A stretch of 23,195 bases of DNA from DASXIW01 sp036497785. GTDB lineage: Bacteria > Pseudomonadota > Alphaproteobacteria > Acetobacterales > Acetobacteraceae. The DNA is taken from contig DASXIW010000067.1 of the NCBI GenBank assembly GCA_036497785.1, positions 1 to 23,195 on the forward strand, read 5' to 3'. The notes under the pieces are model-generated. The model worked only from the letters and a program-made list of their open reading frames with translations. It was not told the origin of the DNA and did no database searches. Position numbers and translations under genes: made by a program. This document shows positions 1 through 8,366 of the stretch, in pieces. The first letter of the stretch is position 1; the number at the start of each line of letters is the position of its first letter.

Positions 1-54
1 GATCAACGTGCGAAGCCGCGCCAGGTCCCGATCGCTCATCTGGATCACTGCCAT
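1..54 (-). CDS. IS transposase, N-terminal fragment (ISNCY-like), cut by window edge
   Basis: An ATG at 54 on the minus strand opens a frame that stays open to the window edge and reads MAVIQMSDRDLARLRTLI. This M-S-[DE]-R-[DE]-L-x-R-[LI] opening resembles the N-terminus of ISNCY-type transposases, which continue into a helix-turn-helix and an integrase core; that family call is from memory. Support comes from the twin repeats just upstream (93-133), which look like an IS terminus. A second in-frame ATG lies at 39. Only 18 codons are visible, so it cannot be told whether the element is intact. An IS21-type element is an alternative. Confidence 0.45.
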   Translation of the reverse strand, partial: MAVIQMSDRDLARLRTLI

Positions 55-92
55 CGTATGTCACCCCAAACGTGCCGATGACAGCTTGCCTC

Positions 93-133
93 AGTGACAT
101 TTCTATCGGGGACGGGAGTGACATTTCTATCGG
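93..133. repeat. Tandem 17-bp repeats at the end of the left IS element
   Basis: The 17-mer AGTGACATTTCTATCGG occurs at 93-109 and again at 117-133, in the same orientation and 24 bp apart from start to start. They lie upstream of the minus-strand transposase start at 54. Repeated TGACATTTCTAT-type motifs are typical of the ends of some ISNCY-like elements, where they probably bind transposase. The outer boundary of the element is probably near 133-140, but the other end lies outside the window. Confidence 0.5.
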
Positions 134-160
134 TGATCTACGGTTGTCGGTCGCAGAAGG

Positions 161-214
161 AATATTATGGAAACAGAAGCGGCGCGCAGTGCGGCTCGTT
201 GGGTCCATAATATT
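161..214. repeat. Perfect 11-bp inverted repeat downstream of the MBL gene
   Basis: AATATTATGGA at 161-171 is the exact reverse complement of TCCATAATATT at 204-214, with a 32-nt loop. It is AT-rich in a GC-rich region. It sits about 15 bp past the minus-strand stop codon of the MBL hydrolase and about 30 bp from the IS end repeats. It is not a classical intrinsic terminator, because the stem is AT-rich and the loop is long, although a short T-run follows at 213-217 on the plus strand. It could be a transcript end, a protein-binding site or a relic of an IS end. Confidence 0.4.
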
Positions 215-229
215 TTTGGGGGCGTGCGA

Positions 230-1030
230 TCAGGCTGCAGAGTTCTCTGGGATTTCCAGGATCTGGCCGTCCTGGCCGGGTTCGACGCCCCTGGGGAGAT
301 TGGCGGTCAGCCAGCGCCAGTCCATGTCGGTGCCCATATGGGTCAGCACCGTTCGGCGCGGCTTGAGTTGATCGACCCAATCGAGCACACGATCCAGCCA
401 CGCATGCGTGCGGTGCGGCTCACGCTGGAAGCAGCCGACGACCCAGGTATCGACGCCGGCCAGCGCAGCAAACGCAGCGTCATCCAGATCGACCACGTCG
501 GTTGAATATGCGAAGCCGCCGACGCGTAGTCCGAGCGTGCGGATGAAGCCGTGATCCTGGTCGAACAGCCGCACGGACAAGCCAGCCGCATTAAGGCTTT
601 CGCCCGGGCTCACCAGCCTCGGCACCAGCACCGGCCGGAAAAATCCGCGCTGGTCCCAGGGCTTGAACGCATAATCAAACCGATGCGTCAGCTCGCCAAG
701 TGTCGCCTCGGTGCCAAAGGCGTCGAGCGGCCGGTTGGCAACCCGGTTCAGCAGGCGAACATCGTCCAGGCCGGTGATGTGATCTGCGTGGGCATGCGTG
801 TACAGTATCGCATCCACCTGCCCGATCCCGCAGGACAGCAACTGCATCCGCATCTCCGGCGGCGTGTCCACCAGCAGCGTCCCTGCCCCGCCGGCAATCG
901 CGATGCTGGCGCGCGTGCGGATGTTGCGCGTCTCGCCGGGGTCGCATTCCCCCCAGTCGCCGCGCCCGTCCGCGCCGCCGATCATAGGCACCCCGGCAGA
1001 CGCCCCGGTGCCCAGCAAGGTCACCCGCAT
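230..1030 (-). CDS. MBL-fold metallohydrolase (PhnP-like phosphodiesterase family)
   Basis: This 266-residue protein belongs to the metallo-beta-lactamase fold. The zinc-binding H-x-H-x-D-H motif is seen as THAHADH (H79, H81, D83, H84), after the N-terminal strand MRVTLLGTGASAG. A later metal-ligand region reads STDVVDL, and a C-terminal LTHMGTD supplies another histidine. The family includes the cyclic phosphodiesterase PhnP and relatives; the substrate here cannot be read from sequence. It is the last gene of the long minus-strand run. Its ATG shares one base with the TGA of tatD (TGATG), so translation is probably coupled. The tatD-MBL pair next to metG is a common alphaproteobacterial arrangement. 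No phosphonate genes are nearby, so a phn role is not supported. Confidence 0.88.
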   Translation of the reverse strand: MRVTLLGTGASAGVPMIGGADGRGDWGECDPGETRNIRTRASIAIAGGAGTLLVDTPPEMRMQLLSCGIGQVDAILYTHAHADHITGLDDVRLLNRVANRPLDAFGTEATLGELTHRFDYAFKPWDQRGFFRPVLVPRLVSPGESLNAAGLSVRLFDQDHGFIRTLGLRVGGFAYSTDVVDLDDAAFAALAGVDTWVVGCFQREPHRTHAWLDRVLDWVDQLKPRRTVLTHMGTDMDWRWLTANLPRGVEPGQDGQILEIPENSAA

Positions 1031-1803
1031 CAGGCGGCTTTGCGGAACAGGCGTCGGAAATTCGCCGTGGTCAGATCCGCGAGCGCCGCGGGCTCCATCC
1101 CGCGTACCTGCGCAAGAACCGCCGCAGTGTGCGCCACCCAGGCCGGCTGGTTGCGCTTACCCCGATACGGCACCGGCGCCAGATAGGGCGAATCCGTCTC
1201 CACCAGCAACCGATCGAGTGGAAGATCGGCCGCTATCTCACGCAATTCAGATGATTTTGGAAATGTCAGAATGCCCGAGAAACTGACATACCCTCCCATC
1301 GCCACGGCAGCCTCGGCCAGCGCGCGGGTCGAGCTGAAACAATGCAGAAGAAAGTCGAACTCACCGATGCTATCGCGTTCTTCTTGCAGAATTTTCGCGA
1401 TATGATCATCCGCGTCCCGGGCATGGATTGCCAGCGGCAGCCCAGTCAGCCGCGCGGCCCGGATATGCGCCCGGAAACTCGCCTGCTGCACATCGGCGGG
1501 CGCCTTGTCGTAGAAATAATCGAGGCCGGATTCGCCGATGCCGATCACCCGTGCATGCTCGGTTTCCGCGGCAATCGCCTCCACACTCGGCACGGGCTCC
1601 TCCGCTGCATTCTGCGGATGCACGCCGATTGTGCACCACACGTCGGCATGCGATGTGGCAATGCCGCGCACCACGTCGGACTGGCCGAGACGCGTCCCGA
1701 TCGTCACCATCTCGCCGACGCCGGCTGTCCGGGCCGCCGCAAGGATGCCGTCAATCTCGTCGCCTGTGAAATAATCCAGATGACAATGGGAATCTATCAA
1801 CAT
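1030..1803 (-). CDS. tatD: TatD family metal-dependent DNase
   Basis: A 257-residue TIM-barrel hydrolase of the TatD/YcfH family, which are metal-dependent 3'-5' nucleases acting on DNA. The N-terminal metal motif is IDSHCHLD (H6, H8), followed by GESGLDY (E91), AIHARDA (H127), LLHCFSS (H154) and VETDSPYL (D204), which together are the full ligand set. The frame is open 50 codons further upstream, but that part lies inside metG and looks like shadow translation. The ATG at 1803, just before the conserved IDSH, is therefore chosen. It starts 7 nt after the metG stop. The exact role of this paralogue (YcfH, TatD or YjjV type) is uncertain; synteny with metG and holB favours the YcfH type. Confidence 0.92.
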   Translation of the reverse strand: MLIDSHCHLDYFTGDEIDGILAAARTAGVGEMVTIGTRLGQSDVVRGIATSHADVWCTIGVHPQNAAEEPVPSVEAIAAETEHARVIGIGESGLDYFYDKAPADVQQASFRAHIRAARLTGLPLAIHARDADDHIAKILQEERDSIGEFDFLLHCFSSTRALAEAAVAMGGYVSFSGILTFPKSSELREIAADLPLDRLLVETDSPYLAPVPYRGKRNQPAWVAHTAAVLAQVRGMEPAALADLTTANFRRLFRKAA

Positions 1804-1810
1804 CAGATAA

Positions 1811-3346
1811 TTACGCCGTTTCTTCCACAAACCGTGGGAACACGCCCGAAGGCGGCGGCAGCAGAATGCCCGGTGGCAGCGGCGACGCCAGAGCGGCCAC
1901 GTCCCGCAGCTCCGCCGGCACGCCCAACTGGTCGAGCATCTTGCCCATCGCATCCGGCATGAAGGGTTGCAGCATCGTGGCGCAGATCCGCAGCACGTCC
2001 GCCAGCACGCGCAGCACGTCGCCCATCCGCCCTATATCCGTCTTGCGCAGCGCCCACGGCGCCTGCCGGTCGATATAGGAATTGGCGGCACGGATCACCT
2101 TCCACACTTCTTCGAGCGCGTCGCCGAAACCCTGCCGGTCCATCGTCGCACGCAGCTGCCCCGGCAACGCCTCGGCGGCCGCCAGCAACAGCGCGTCATC
2201 CTCCGTCACCGGCCCCCGCGCCGGCAGCCGCCCCTCCAGGTTGCGGGCGATCAGGCTGAGCGAGCGTTGCGCGAGATTGCCCAGATCATTCGCCAGCTCC
2301 ACATTCATCCGGCTGATGAAGGCCTTGCGGCTGAAATTGCCATCATTGCCGAACGGAATTTCCCGCATCAGGAAATACCGCAAAGCATCCAGCCCGAATG
2401 TCGCGATCAGCTCGGCCGGGTCGATCACGTTGCCCAGCGACTTGCTCATCTTCTCGCCATCCGCCACCCACCAGCCATGCGCGAAGACGCGCCGGGGCAG
2501 GGCGATGCCGGCGGCCATCAGAATGGCGGGCCAGATTACCGCGTGGAAGCGAAGGATGTCCTTGCCCACCACATGCAGATCCGCCGGCCAGAAGCGCCAG
2601 TCCGGCGCGGTCTCGTCCGGGAAGCCGACGGCGGTCAGGTAATTGGTCAGCGCGTCGATCCACACATACATCACATGGGCCTCGTCGCCCGGCACCGGAA
2701 TGCCCCAGCGGAAGCTCGTGCGGCTCACGGCGAGATCGTGCATGCCGCCCTTCACGAAGCTGATCACCTCGTTGCGGCGCGAAGCCGGCGCGATGAAATC
2801 GGGATTGGCTTCGTAATGCGCGAGCAGTTTCTCGCCCCATTGCGACATGCGGAAGAAATAGCTGGGCTCCCTCACCCACTCCACCGGCGCGCCGGTCGGC
2901 GCCATGCGCGTCCCGTCCGGCCGGGTCACCAGTTCGGCCTCGTCGTAGAAGGATTCGTCGCGCACCGAGTACCAGCCGTCGTAACTGCCGAGATAGATCT
3001 CCCCGGCGTCGAAAAGAAGCTTCCATAGCGCGGCGGAGGCTCGCTTGTGGCGCGCCTCCGTGGTGCGGATGAAGGCGTCGTTGGAGATGTTAAGCGCCGT
3101 ATCCATCTCGTTGAACACGGCACTCACCCGGTCGGTGAATGCCTGCGGGTCCAACCCCGCATCGGCCGCCGCTTTCTCCACCTTTTGCCCGTGCTCGTCC
3201 GTGCCGGTCAGGAAGAACACGTCGAACCCGTCCAGCCGCTTCCAGCGCGCCATCACGTCGCAGGCGATCGAGGTATAGGCATGCCCGATATGCGGCGCGC
3301 CGTTCACGTAGAAGATCGGCGTGGTCAGGTAGAATGTCGGCTTCAT
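1811..3346 (-). CDS. metG: Methionyl-tRNA synthetase
   Basis: A class I aminoacyl-tRNA synthetase that charges tRNA-Met in the cytoplasm. The signature motifs are present: HIGH at residues 19-22 (PHIGHAYT) and KMSKS at 299-303 (GEKMSKSLGN). The TGTDEHG block (48-52) and VVGKDILRFH (259-268) belong to the methionine-specific catalytic core. At 511 residues it is the short form. It has no four-cysteine zinc knuckle in the connective peptide and no C-terminal tRNA-binding/dimerisation extension, as in many alphaproteobacteria. The C-terminal part (about 360-511) is the helical anticodon-binding domain. It starts 7 nt after the holB stop, inside the minus-strand run. Confidence 0.97.
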   Translation of the reverse strand: MKPTFYLTTPIFYVNGAPHIGHAYTSIACDVMARWKRLDGFDVFFLTGTDEHGQKVEKAAADAGLDPQAFTDRVSAVFNEMDTALNISNDAFIRTTEARHKRASAALWKLLFDAGEIYLGSYDGWYSVRDESFYDEAELVTRPDGTRMAPTGAPVEWVREPSYFFRMSQWGEKLLAHYEANPDFIAPASRRNEVISFVKGGMHDLAVSRTSFRWGIPVPGDEAHVMYVWIDALTNYLTAVGFPDETAPDWRFWPADLHVVGKDILRFHAVIWPAILMAAGIALPRRVFAHGWWVADGEKMSKSLGNVIDPAELIATFGLDALRYFLMREIPFGNDGNFSRKAFISRMNVELANDLGNLAQRSLSLIARNLEGRLPARGPVTEDDALLLAAAEALPGQLRATMDRQGFGDALEEVWKVIRAANSYIDRQAPWALRKTDIGRMGDVLRVLADVLRICATMLQPFMPDAMGKMLDQLGVPAELRDVAALASPLPPGILLPPPSGVFPRFVEETA

Positions 3347-3353
3347 GAATATC

Positions 3354-4367
3354 TCAGTTCGTTCTGGCCAGCATGCCGAGGCCGGTGACGAGCGCCTGGC
3401 GCTTATCTAGATAGGCGTTCTCGGTCTCATCCTGTAGGCGTGTCAGCGCGTGCCACACGTCAATCCAGGCATCAAGGGGGCGCGTGCCAATCATTCGCGC
3501 CTGGTCCGGGTCCGGCCGGCCTCTTGCCGCGTCGCGCACCGCGCTGGCCACGGCGGCGCGCAGCAAATCCATGAAGGTCGAAAACCCGTCCTCGTTGCGG
3601 CCCAGCACATCCGCCAGCGCATGCGCCCTGTCCACGCTCAGCACGCCCAGCCCGTCCAGCACGCCGCTCACCATGTCGGCATAGGCCGCCCCGCCGCCCT
3701 CGGCCAATTGCAGCGCGCGGCCCACCGATCCCTCGGCCAGCGCCGCCAGCCGCCCGGCATCGTCGCGACTTAACTCGGGCATGTATTGGCCCAGCAACGC
3801 CGCGATATCCGCACTGCCCAGCGGCGCCAGGGCCAGACGCCGGCAGCGGCTGCGAATGGTCGGCAGCAGCCGCCCGGCCGCCGAACACACTAGCAGCAGA
3901 ATGGCGCGCGGCGGCGGCTCCTCCAGCATTTTCAGCAGCGCGTTGGCGGCGTTGCGATTCAGATCCTCGGCCCCGTCCAGCACCACCACGCGCCAGCCGC
4001 CCTCGGCCGGCGTGCGGCGCAGGAGATCCGCGACCCGCCGCACATCGTCCACCACGATCTCGCCGCGCAGCCGCTTGCGCTTCGGGTCCCATTCGCGTTC
4101 CACCGTCAGCAGGTCGGCATGGGTGCCTGCGGCCACGCGGCGGAAGGTCGGGTGGTCCGGCGCCAGCGCCAGCGTGGTGCCTCCCGGCATGCCCGCCAGC
4201 AGCCGGCCCGCGAAGCGAAAGGCCAGCGTGGCCTTGCCGATACCGGCCGGTCCGGTGATCAGCCAGGCATGATGCATCCGCCCGCTGCGCATTGCCTCGG
4301 CCAGCATCGCTTCGGTCGCCGCATGGCCGCGCAGATCCGGATTGGCTCGCGGCGCCGGCACGGTCAT
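3354..4367 (-). CDS. holB: DNA polymerase III delta-prime subunit
   Basis: A 337-residue AAA+ clamp-loader subunit that helps load the sliding clamp on DNA. The Walker A-like loop reads GPAGIGKATL (about residues 39-48). ALLKMLEEPP and the IRSRCRRL segment carrying the SRC sensor motif are hallmarks of the delta-prime/gamma family. The frame is open far upstream (to 4847), but that part is antisense-like translation of tmk. The ATG at 4367 overlaps the tmk TGA by 4 nt (ATGA), which fixes the start and indicates coupling. The tmk-holB pair is conserved across bacteria. Whether this subunit hydrolyses ATP cannot be judged from sequence. Confidence 0.94.
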   Translation of the reverse strand: MTVPAPRANPDLRGHAATEAMLAEAMRSGRMHHAWLITGPAGIGKATLAFRFAGRLLAGMPGGTTLALAPDHPTFRRVAAGTHADLLTVEREWDPKRKRLRGEIVVDDVRRVADLLRRTPAEGGWRVVVLDGAEDLNRNAANALLKMLEEPPPRAILLLVCSAAGRLLPTIRSRCRRLALAPLGSADIAALLGQYMPELSRDDAGRLAALAEGSVGRALQLAEGGGAAYADMVSGVLDGLGVLSVDRAHALADVLGRNEDGFSTFMDLLRAAVASAVRDAARGRPDPDQARMIGTRPLDAWIDVWHALTRLQDETENAYLDKRQALVTGLGMLARTN

Positions 4368-5041
4368 GGCGCGGCGGCCAATGCGGACGCAGCCAATATG
4401 GGCTGGGCTTGGGCGAACCGGCTTCGCACCGTCGCCAATATCGCCGCGGCCACCGCGTCCTGATCTGCCTCCGCGGCGATCACCACGCAGCGCGCCGGAT
4501 CGGCGGCGGCCACCGCCTGAAAGCCAGCCCGGATGCGGGCGAAGAAATCCGCGCCAAGCCGCTCGTAGCGATCCGCCGCCGCCCCGCGCATGGCCAGCCG
4601 CGCCAGCGACGTCTTCACGGACACGTCCAGCACCAGCGTCAGGTCCGGGCGCAGCCCCAGCATCCCGGTCAGGGCCGAAATCGCCACCTTGTCCGCCCCC
4701 TGCCCGCAGCCCTGATAGACCATGGTGGAATCGGCGAAGCGGTCGCACACTACCCAGATTCCCGCCGCCAGCGCCGGGCGAATGGTGCGTTCGGCATGCT
4801 CGGCCCGCGCCGCGAAATGCAGCAGCGTCTCCGCCGGGGCGGACCAAGAGAGATCGCCATTCAGCAGCAGCTCGCGCAGCCGCTCCGCCCCCGGCGCGCC
4901 GCCGGGTTCCCGCGTGCGCAGCACCGGCAGCCCGGCGCGCGCCAGCGCATCGACCAGCAGGCCGGTCTGGGTGGATTTGCCGGCCCCTTCCCCGCCCTCC
5001 AGCGTGATGAAGCGGCCCGGCTGCACCACGTCGCTCTGCAC
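4364..5041 (-). CDS. tmk: Thymidylate kinase (dTMP kinase)
   Basis: A 225-residue P-loop kinase that phosphorylates dTMP to dTDP in dTTP synthesis. The Walker A motif is GGEGAGKST (residues 16-24), the dTMP-binding segment is TREPGG (43-48), and the DR motif is CDRFADST (D100, R101). The start used is a GTG at 5041, 8 nt after the upstream carboxypeptidase stop. Another GTG, four codons downstream, is possible. The stop overlaps the holB ATG (ATGA). Its neighbours tie dNTP supply to the replication clamp loader. Confidence 0.95.
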   Translation of the reverse strand: MQSDVVQPGRFITLEGGEGAGKSTQTGLLVDALARAGLPVLRTREPGGAPGAERLRELLLNGDLSWSAPAETLLHFAARAEHAERTIRPALAAGIWVVCDRFADSTMVYQGCGQGADKVAISALTGMLGLRPDLTLVLDVSVKTSLARLAMRGAAADRYERLGADFFARIRAGFQAVAAADPARCVVIAAEADQDAVAAAILATVRSRFAQAQPILAASALAAAP

Positions 5042-5049
5042 CGCGTCGC

Positions 5050-6273
5050 TCAGCTTCGGGTCACCATGTGCATCAGCACGGCCATGGAGCGGCCGGGCAG
5101 GCCAAGGCGCTCCACATCGGCACCGGCCAGCAGCGGCAGGCTCATATCCGGCACGCCCGCGCCGGTCATGGTCAACTGCCCCAGCGTCGTGCCGCGCGTG
5201 ATCGGCGCCGCAATCGGGCTGTCATAAACAACGCTGATATTGGCCTTGCTTTTCCAGCCGCGCGGCAGCGTCACCACCACATCGCGCCCACCCACCAGCG
5301 GCACGGTCTGCGCGGTGCCCAGCCAGACCGGCGCCCGCTCGATCACGTCCCCGGCGCTGAACAGCGTCACGTCCTCAAACTCGCGGAATGCCCAATCCAA
5401 CAGCTTCTCCGCTTCCTCGTTGCGCGCCCGCACGGTGTCCAGCCCGTTGACGACGACGATGACGCGGCGGCCGTCGCGCAACGCGCTGACCGCCATGCCG
5501 TACCCGCCCTCCTCGGTGTGGCCGGTCTTCAGCCCGTCCGCCACGCCCTTCTGGACCAGCGTGTTGCGGTTCTGCTGGTCGATATTGTTGTATTTGAAAC
5601 TCTTCTCCGAATCGAAATGGTAATATTCGGGAAAATCCATGATCAGCCGCCGGGCCACCGTGGCGATGTCATGCACGCTCATATGGTGTTCGGGATCCGG
5701 CCATCCCGTCGCATCGCGGAAGGTGCTGTGGGTCAGGCCGATTTCCTTGGCCTTCTGGTTCATCAGCTCGACGAACTGATCCTCGGATCCCGCGATGCCC
5801 TCGGCCAGCACGATGCAGGCATCGTTGCCGGATTGGATCATCATGCCGCGGATCAGGTCTTCCACCTTCACGGACTGGCCGAGCGGCACAAACATCTTCG
5901 AGCCACCCATCCGCCAGGCCTTCTCACTGACCGGCAATTCCTGGTCTAGCCGCAGCCGCCCCGATTTCAGCATGCCGTAAACCACATAGGCGGTCATCAT
6001 CTTGGTCATTGAGGACGGCGTCACCGGCACATCCGCATTCTTGTCCAGCAACACCGCGCCGGTGGTGAAGTCGATGGCGACGGCATATTTCGCCGCGGTG
6101 TCCACGGGACCAACCGGCGTCTGCGCCGGGTCCTCCACCGGCGGCGGCGCGTCGGCGGTTTGCTTGCCGGCCCGCCCGGGGGCTGGGGCGGGGTGGCGCG
6201 GCGGCGCGGCGATGGCGGCGATCGGGCCGGACATCGCCGCACCGGCCAGCAACAGGATGCGACGCGTCAGCAT
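5050..6273 (-). CDS. dacC: D-alanyl-D-alanine carboxypeptidase (low-molecular-mass PBP, DacA/DacC type)
   Basis: A 407-residue periplasmic serine peptidase that removes the terminal D-Ala from peptidoglycan stem peptides. All three penicillin-binding motifs are present: SMTK (S88-K91), SGN (148-150) and KTG (249-251). The N-terminus MLTRRILLLAG, followed by a hydrophobic stretch and AIAAPP, is a signal peptide with a twin arginine, so Tat export is possible. A proline-rich linker (about 24-56) precedes the catalytic domain, and a beta-rich C-terminal domain follows. The frame is open to 6507, but the upstream part overlaps rlpA and lacks protein-like character, so the ATG at 6273 is preferred. 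It starts 17 nt after the rlpA stop. The choice between the names dacA, dacC and dacF is arbitrary. Confidence 0.93.
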   Translation of the reverse strand: MLTRRILLLAGAAMSGPIAAIAAPPRHPAPAPGRAGKQTADAPPPVEDPAQTPVGPVDTAAKYAVAIDFTTGAVLLDKNADVPVTPSSMTKMMTAYVVYGMLKSGRLRLDQELPVSEKAWRMGGSKMFVPLGQSVKVEDLIRGMMIQSGNDACIVLAEGIAGSEDQFVELMNQKAKEIGLTHSTFRDATGWPDPEHHMSVHDIATVARRLIMDFPEYYHFDSEKSFKYNNIDQQNRNTLVQKGVADGLKTGHTEEGGYGMAVSALRDGRRVIVVVNGLDTVRARNEEAEKLLDWAFREFEDVTLFSAGDVIERAPVWLGTAQTVPLVGGRDVVVTLPRGWKSKANISVVYDSPIAAPITRGTTLGQLTMTGAGVPDMSLPLLAGADVERLGLPGRSMAVLMHMVTRS

Positions 6274-6290
6274 TTTGGCCTCCGGTTTAC

Positions 6291-7223
6291 TCAATGTTGT
6301 ACTACGACGATCCGGGCGTCCGTGGCACCCACCCGCAAGGCGCGGGCGAGCATCGTATCGGCGGCAGCGACGTTGCTCAGCGGGCCGATGCGGACCACGT
6401 AGGCACGCTCCCGCGGCGCGTCGTAGCTGGTGGTGGTGATAGCACCCAGGCCCGCCAACTTCGCCCGCAGAATCTCGGCATACTCGGGCCGGCTGAACCC
6501 GCCGCAATCGATCATCAGCACACTCGGCCGAACCGCGACCTGCCGGACCGCCTCCGGCAGACGCAACGGCACCGGCGGTGGCGGTACGCTGGGCGGGGTT
6601 TCATGGGGAATGGGCGATGAAGCGGCCTGGCGCATATGGATGGCCTGCGTGGCACCGGGCGGCGGCGCCAGGGTCTCCGTCTGCACCGTGGCAGTGGAAG
6701 CCGTGGCCACGTTCAGCACCGGCGCGTCGGCCCGCAGGGCGTTCGCCATGGCGCGGCTCTCCGCTTCCTGCACTTCCAGCCGCACGCGGATCGGCGTATC
6801 GGGGCGCGCGCCCAGCAGCTCGGCCGTGCGCCGTGTGATCTCCACCAGGCGGCCGGGTGATGCCGGCCCGCGATCGTTCACGCGCACCAGCACCTGCCGT
6901 CCGGTGTCCAGATCGGTCAACCGGGCGAGCGCTGGCAGTTGCAGCGTGGGATGGCCGGCGGCAAGGGCGCCCTGGTCGAATATTTCGCCATCTTCGGTCA
7001 GCTTCCCATGCGCGCCGAACACCTCCGCCAGTCCCGTCTCGTCGAGGGTGAAATCCTCATGCGGATAGCGCCAGACGCCGCCCGACTGGTAGTTGCCGCC
7101 CAGTTCGTAATGCACGGACGGCACGGGCGCCGGCTGCTGCAAACAGCCGGGCAGCAGCAGAACCGGCAGGACGACAATGGCGGCCCGGGACATCGGCCGG
7201 CCAGGCCGTACCGGGCAACGCAT
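6291..7223 (-). CDS. rlpA: RlpA family septal ring lytic transglycosylase with SPOR domain
   Basis: A 310-residue lipoprotein. The signal sequence contains VLLLPGC, a lipobox whose cysteine would be lipidated. The double-psi beta-barrel domain (roughly residues 30-140) has TEDGEIFD, LAAGHPTLQLP and VRVNDRGP, which align with the catalytic His and Asp regions of RlpA. RlpA cleaves denuded glycan strands at the division site. The C-terminal about 75 residues form a SPOR domain that binds denuded peptidoglycan; a proline-rich linker separates the two. The ATG at 7223 overlaps the mltB TGA (TGATG). An internal ATG at 7193 (MSRAAIVV) gives a tidier signal peptide and is a real alternative. Confidence 0.88.
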   Translation of the reverse strand: MRCPVRPGRPMSRAAIVVLPVLLLPGCLQQPAPVPSVHYELGGNYQSGGVWRYPHEDFTLDETGLAEVFGAHGKLTEDGEIFDQGALAAGHPTLQLPALARLTDLDTGRQVLVRVNDRGPASPGRLVEITRRTAELLGARPDTPIRVRLEVQEAESRAMANALRADAPVLNVATASTATVQTETLAPPPGATQAIHMRQAASSPIPHETPPSVPPPPVPLRLPEAVRQVAVRPSVLMIDCGGFSRPEYAEILRAKLAGLGAITTTSYDAPRERAYVVRIGPLSNVAAADTMLARALRVGATDARIVVVQH

Positions 7224-8251
7224 CACGCTGTCACCTGGTCCCCGATCAGCCCGACCGAGATGCAATAGAAATCCGACGGGTTATAGCGGCGGATCGCCTG
7301 GAAATTGGAGTGGCAGGTAATGAACGCCTCACCGCCAGGGCCGCCGGGCAGCAGGATGGCCGTGCTGGTCTCCGGCGGAATGGGCGCGCCATAGGGCTGC
7401 ACGCCGAGCCGGGACCATTCCGCCAGCGGCCGGCGATTTTCCCGCCCCGCCTGGCTGGTATCGAACGAGGCCGGCAGCCGTGCCGGCACGCCCCAGGGCA
7501 GCGGATCGATCCAGCCGGATTTGGCCAGATAATTGGCGACCGAGGCGAAGATATCGGCCGGGTCGTTCCAGATGTCGCGGCGGCCATTGCCGTTGAAGTC
7601 GGCGGCGAATTTCAGGAAGCTGTCCGGCATGAATTGCGGCTGGCCCATGGCGCCGGCATAGCTGCCGACCATCTGGCCCGGCGCGATGTCGCCATGCTCC
7701 AGTATCTTCAGCGCATCCATCAACTCGCTGCGAAAGAAGGCGGCCCGCCTTCCCTCGAAGGACAAGGTGGCCAGCGCCTCGACGACATTGAATCCGCCGC
7801 TGGACTGGCCGTAATTCGATTCCAGCCCCCAGATGCCCATGATCACGCCCGGCGACACGCGATAGCGCTCGAACACGGCGGCAAGCAAACGGCGATTCTG
7901 GGCATACATCTGCCGGCCCTGCGCGATCCGGGTATCGGACACGATACGGCTGCGGTACTGCTCCCAGGTCAGGGTGAATTCGGGCTGGTGCTGATCCAGC
8001 TCGATCACCTTCGGGTTGTAGCGAACCCCGGCAAAGGCACGCTCCAGCGTGACGTCGCGAATGCCGGCGCGCCGTGCCTCACCCTTCACGCCGCCGATAA
8101 AACCGGCAAAGCCCGGTGGCGGCGGCATTGGCGCGGGGCCCGGCACAGGCATGGCCGCCGGCGCGAGCCGAGCCGATGGCGGCGCGGCCGCGAAAGTAGG
8201 AACGGCCGCGACCACGGGAGCGGCCACAAGGAAGGTGCGGCGGGTAAGCAT
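7223..8251 (-). CDS. mltB: Lytic murein transglycosylase, MltB family
   Basis: A 342-residue periplasmic muramidase that cleaves glycan strands to 1,6-anhydro-MurNAc ends. The catalytic glutamate lies in IWGLESNYG (E144). SYAGAMGQPQFMPDSFLKFA, FNGNGRRDIW and ADIFASVANYL are strong family signatures (SLT_2). The N-terminus MLTRRTFLVAAP is a signal peptide with a twin-arginine-like motif (T-R-R-x-F-L). Unlike E. coli MltB there is no lipobox. The frame is open 21 codons further upstream without protein character, so the ATG at 8251 is chosen. The stop shares a base with the rlpA start. This places two glycan-cleaving enzymes and a DD-carboxypeptidase in sequence. Confidence 0.93.
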   Translation of the reverse strand: MLTRRTFLVAAPVVAAVPTFAAAPPSARLAPAAMPVPGPAPMPPPPGFAGFIGGVKGEARRAGIRDVTLERAFAGVRYNPKVIELDQHQPEFTLTWEQYRSRIVSDTRIAQGRQMYAQNRRLLAAVFERYRVSPGVIMGIWGLESNYGQSSGGFNVVEALATLSFEGRRAAFFRSELMDALKILEHGDIAPGQMVGSYAGAMGQPQFMPDSFLKFAADFNGNGRRDIWNDPADIFASVANYLAKSGWIDPLPWGVPARLPASFDTSQAGRENRRPLAEWSRLGVQPYGAPIPPETSTAILLPGGPGGEAFITCHSNFQAIRRYNPSDFYCISVGLIGDQVTA

Positions 8252-8366
8252 GCCCCGTCTGTGCCATGAACAGCGAGTCGCGGGCAACGCCATCCTCAAT
8301 ATCCGGCCTATCAATCCGCATCCGGCTTCAGCAAGCGCATGCTGAACCGGCCGCGCGATCGGTTAC

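Noticed and set aside
230..1030. phnP of a phosphonate-utilisation operon
   Set aside because: The fold matches, but the neighbours are tatD, metG and holB, with no phn genes; the specific name is not supported.
1967..3028. 353-codon plus-strand open frame opposite metG
   Set aside because: Antisense shadow of metG; composition is Arg/His/Pro-rich with no recognisable motif.
4292..5227. 311-codon plus-strand open frame opposite tmk
   Set aside because: Antisense shadow of tmk and of the carboxypeptidase end; no protein-like features.
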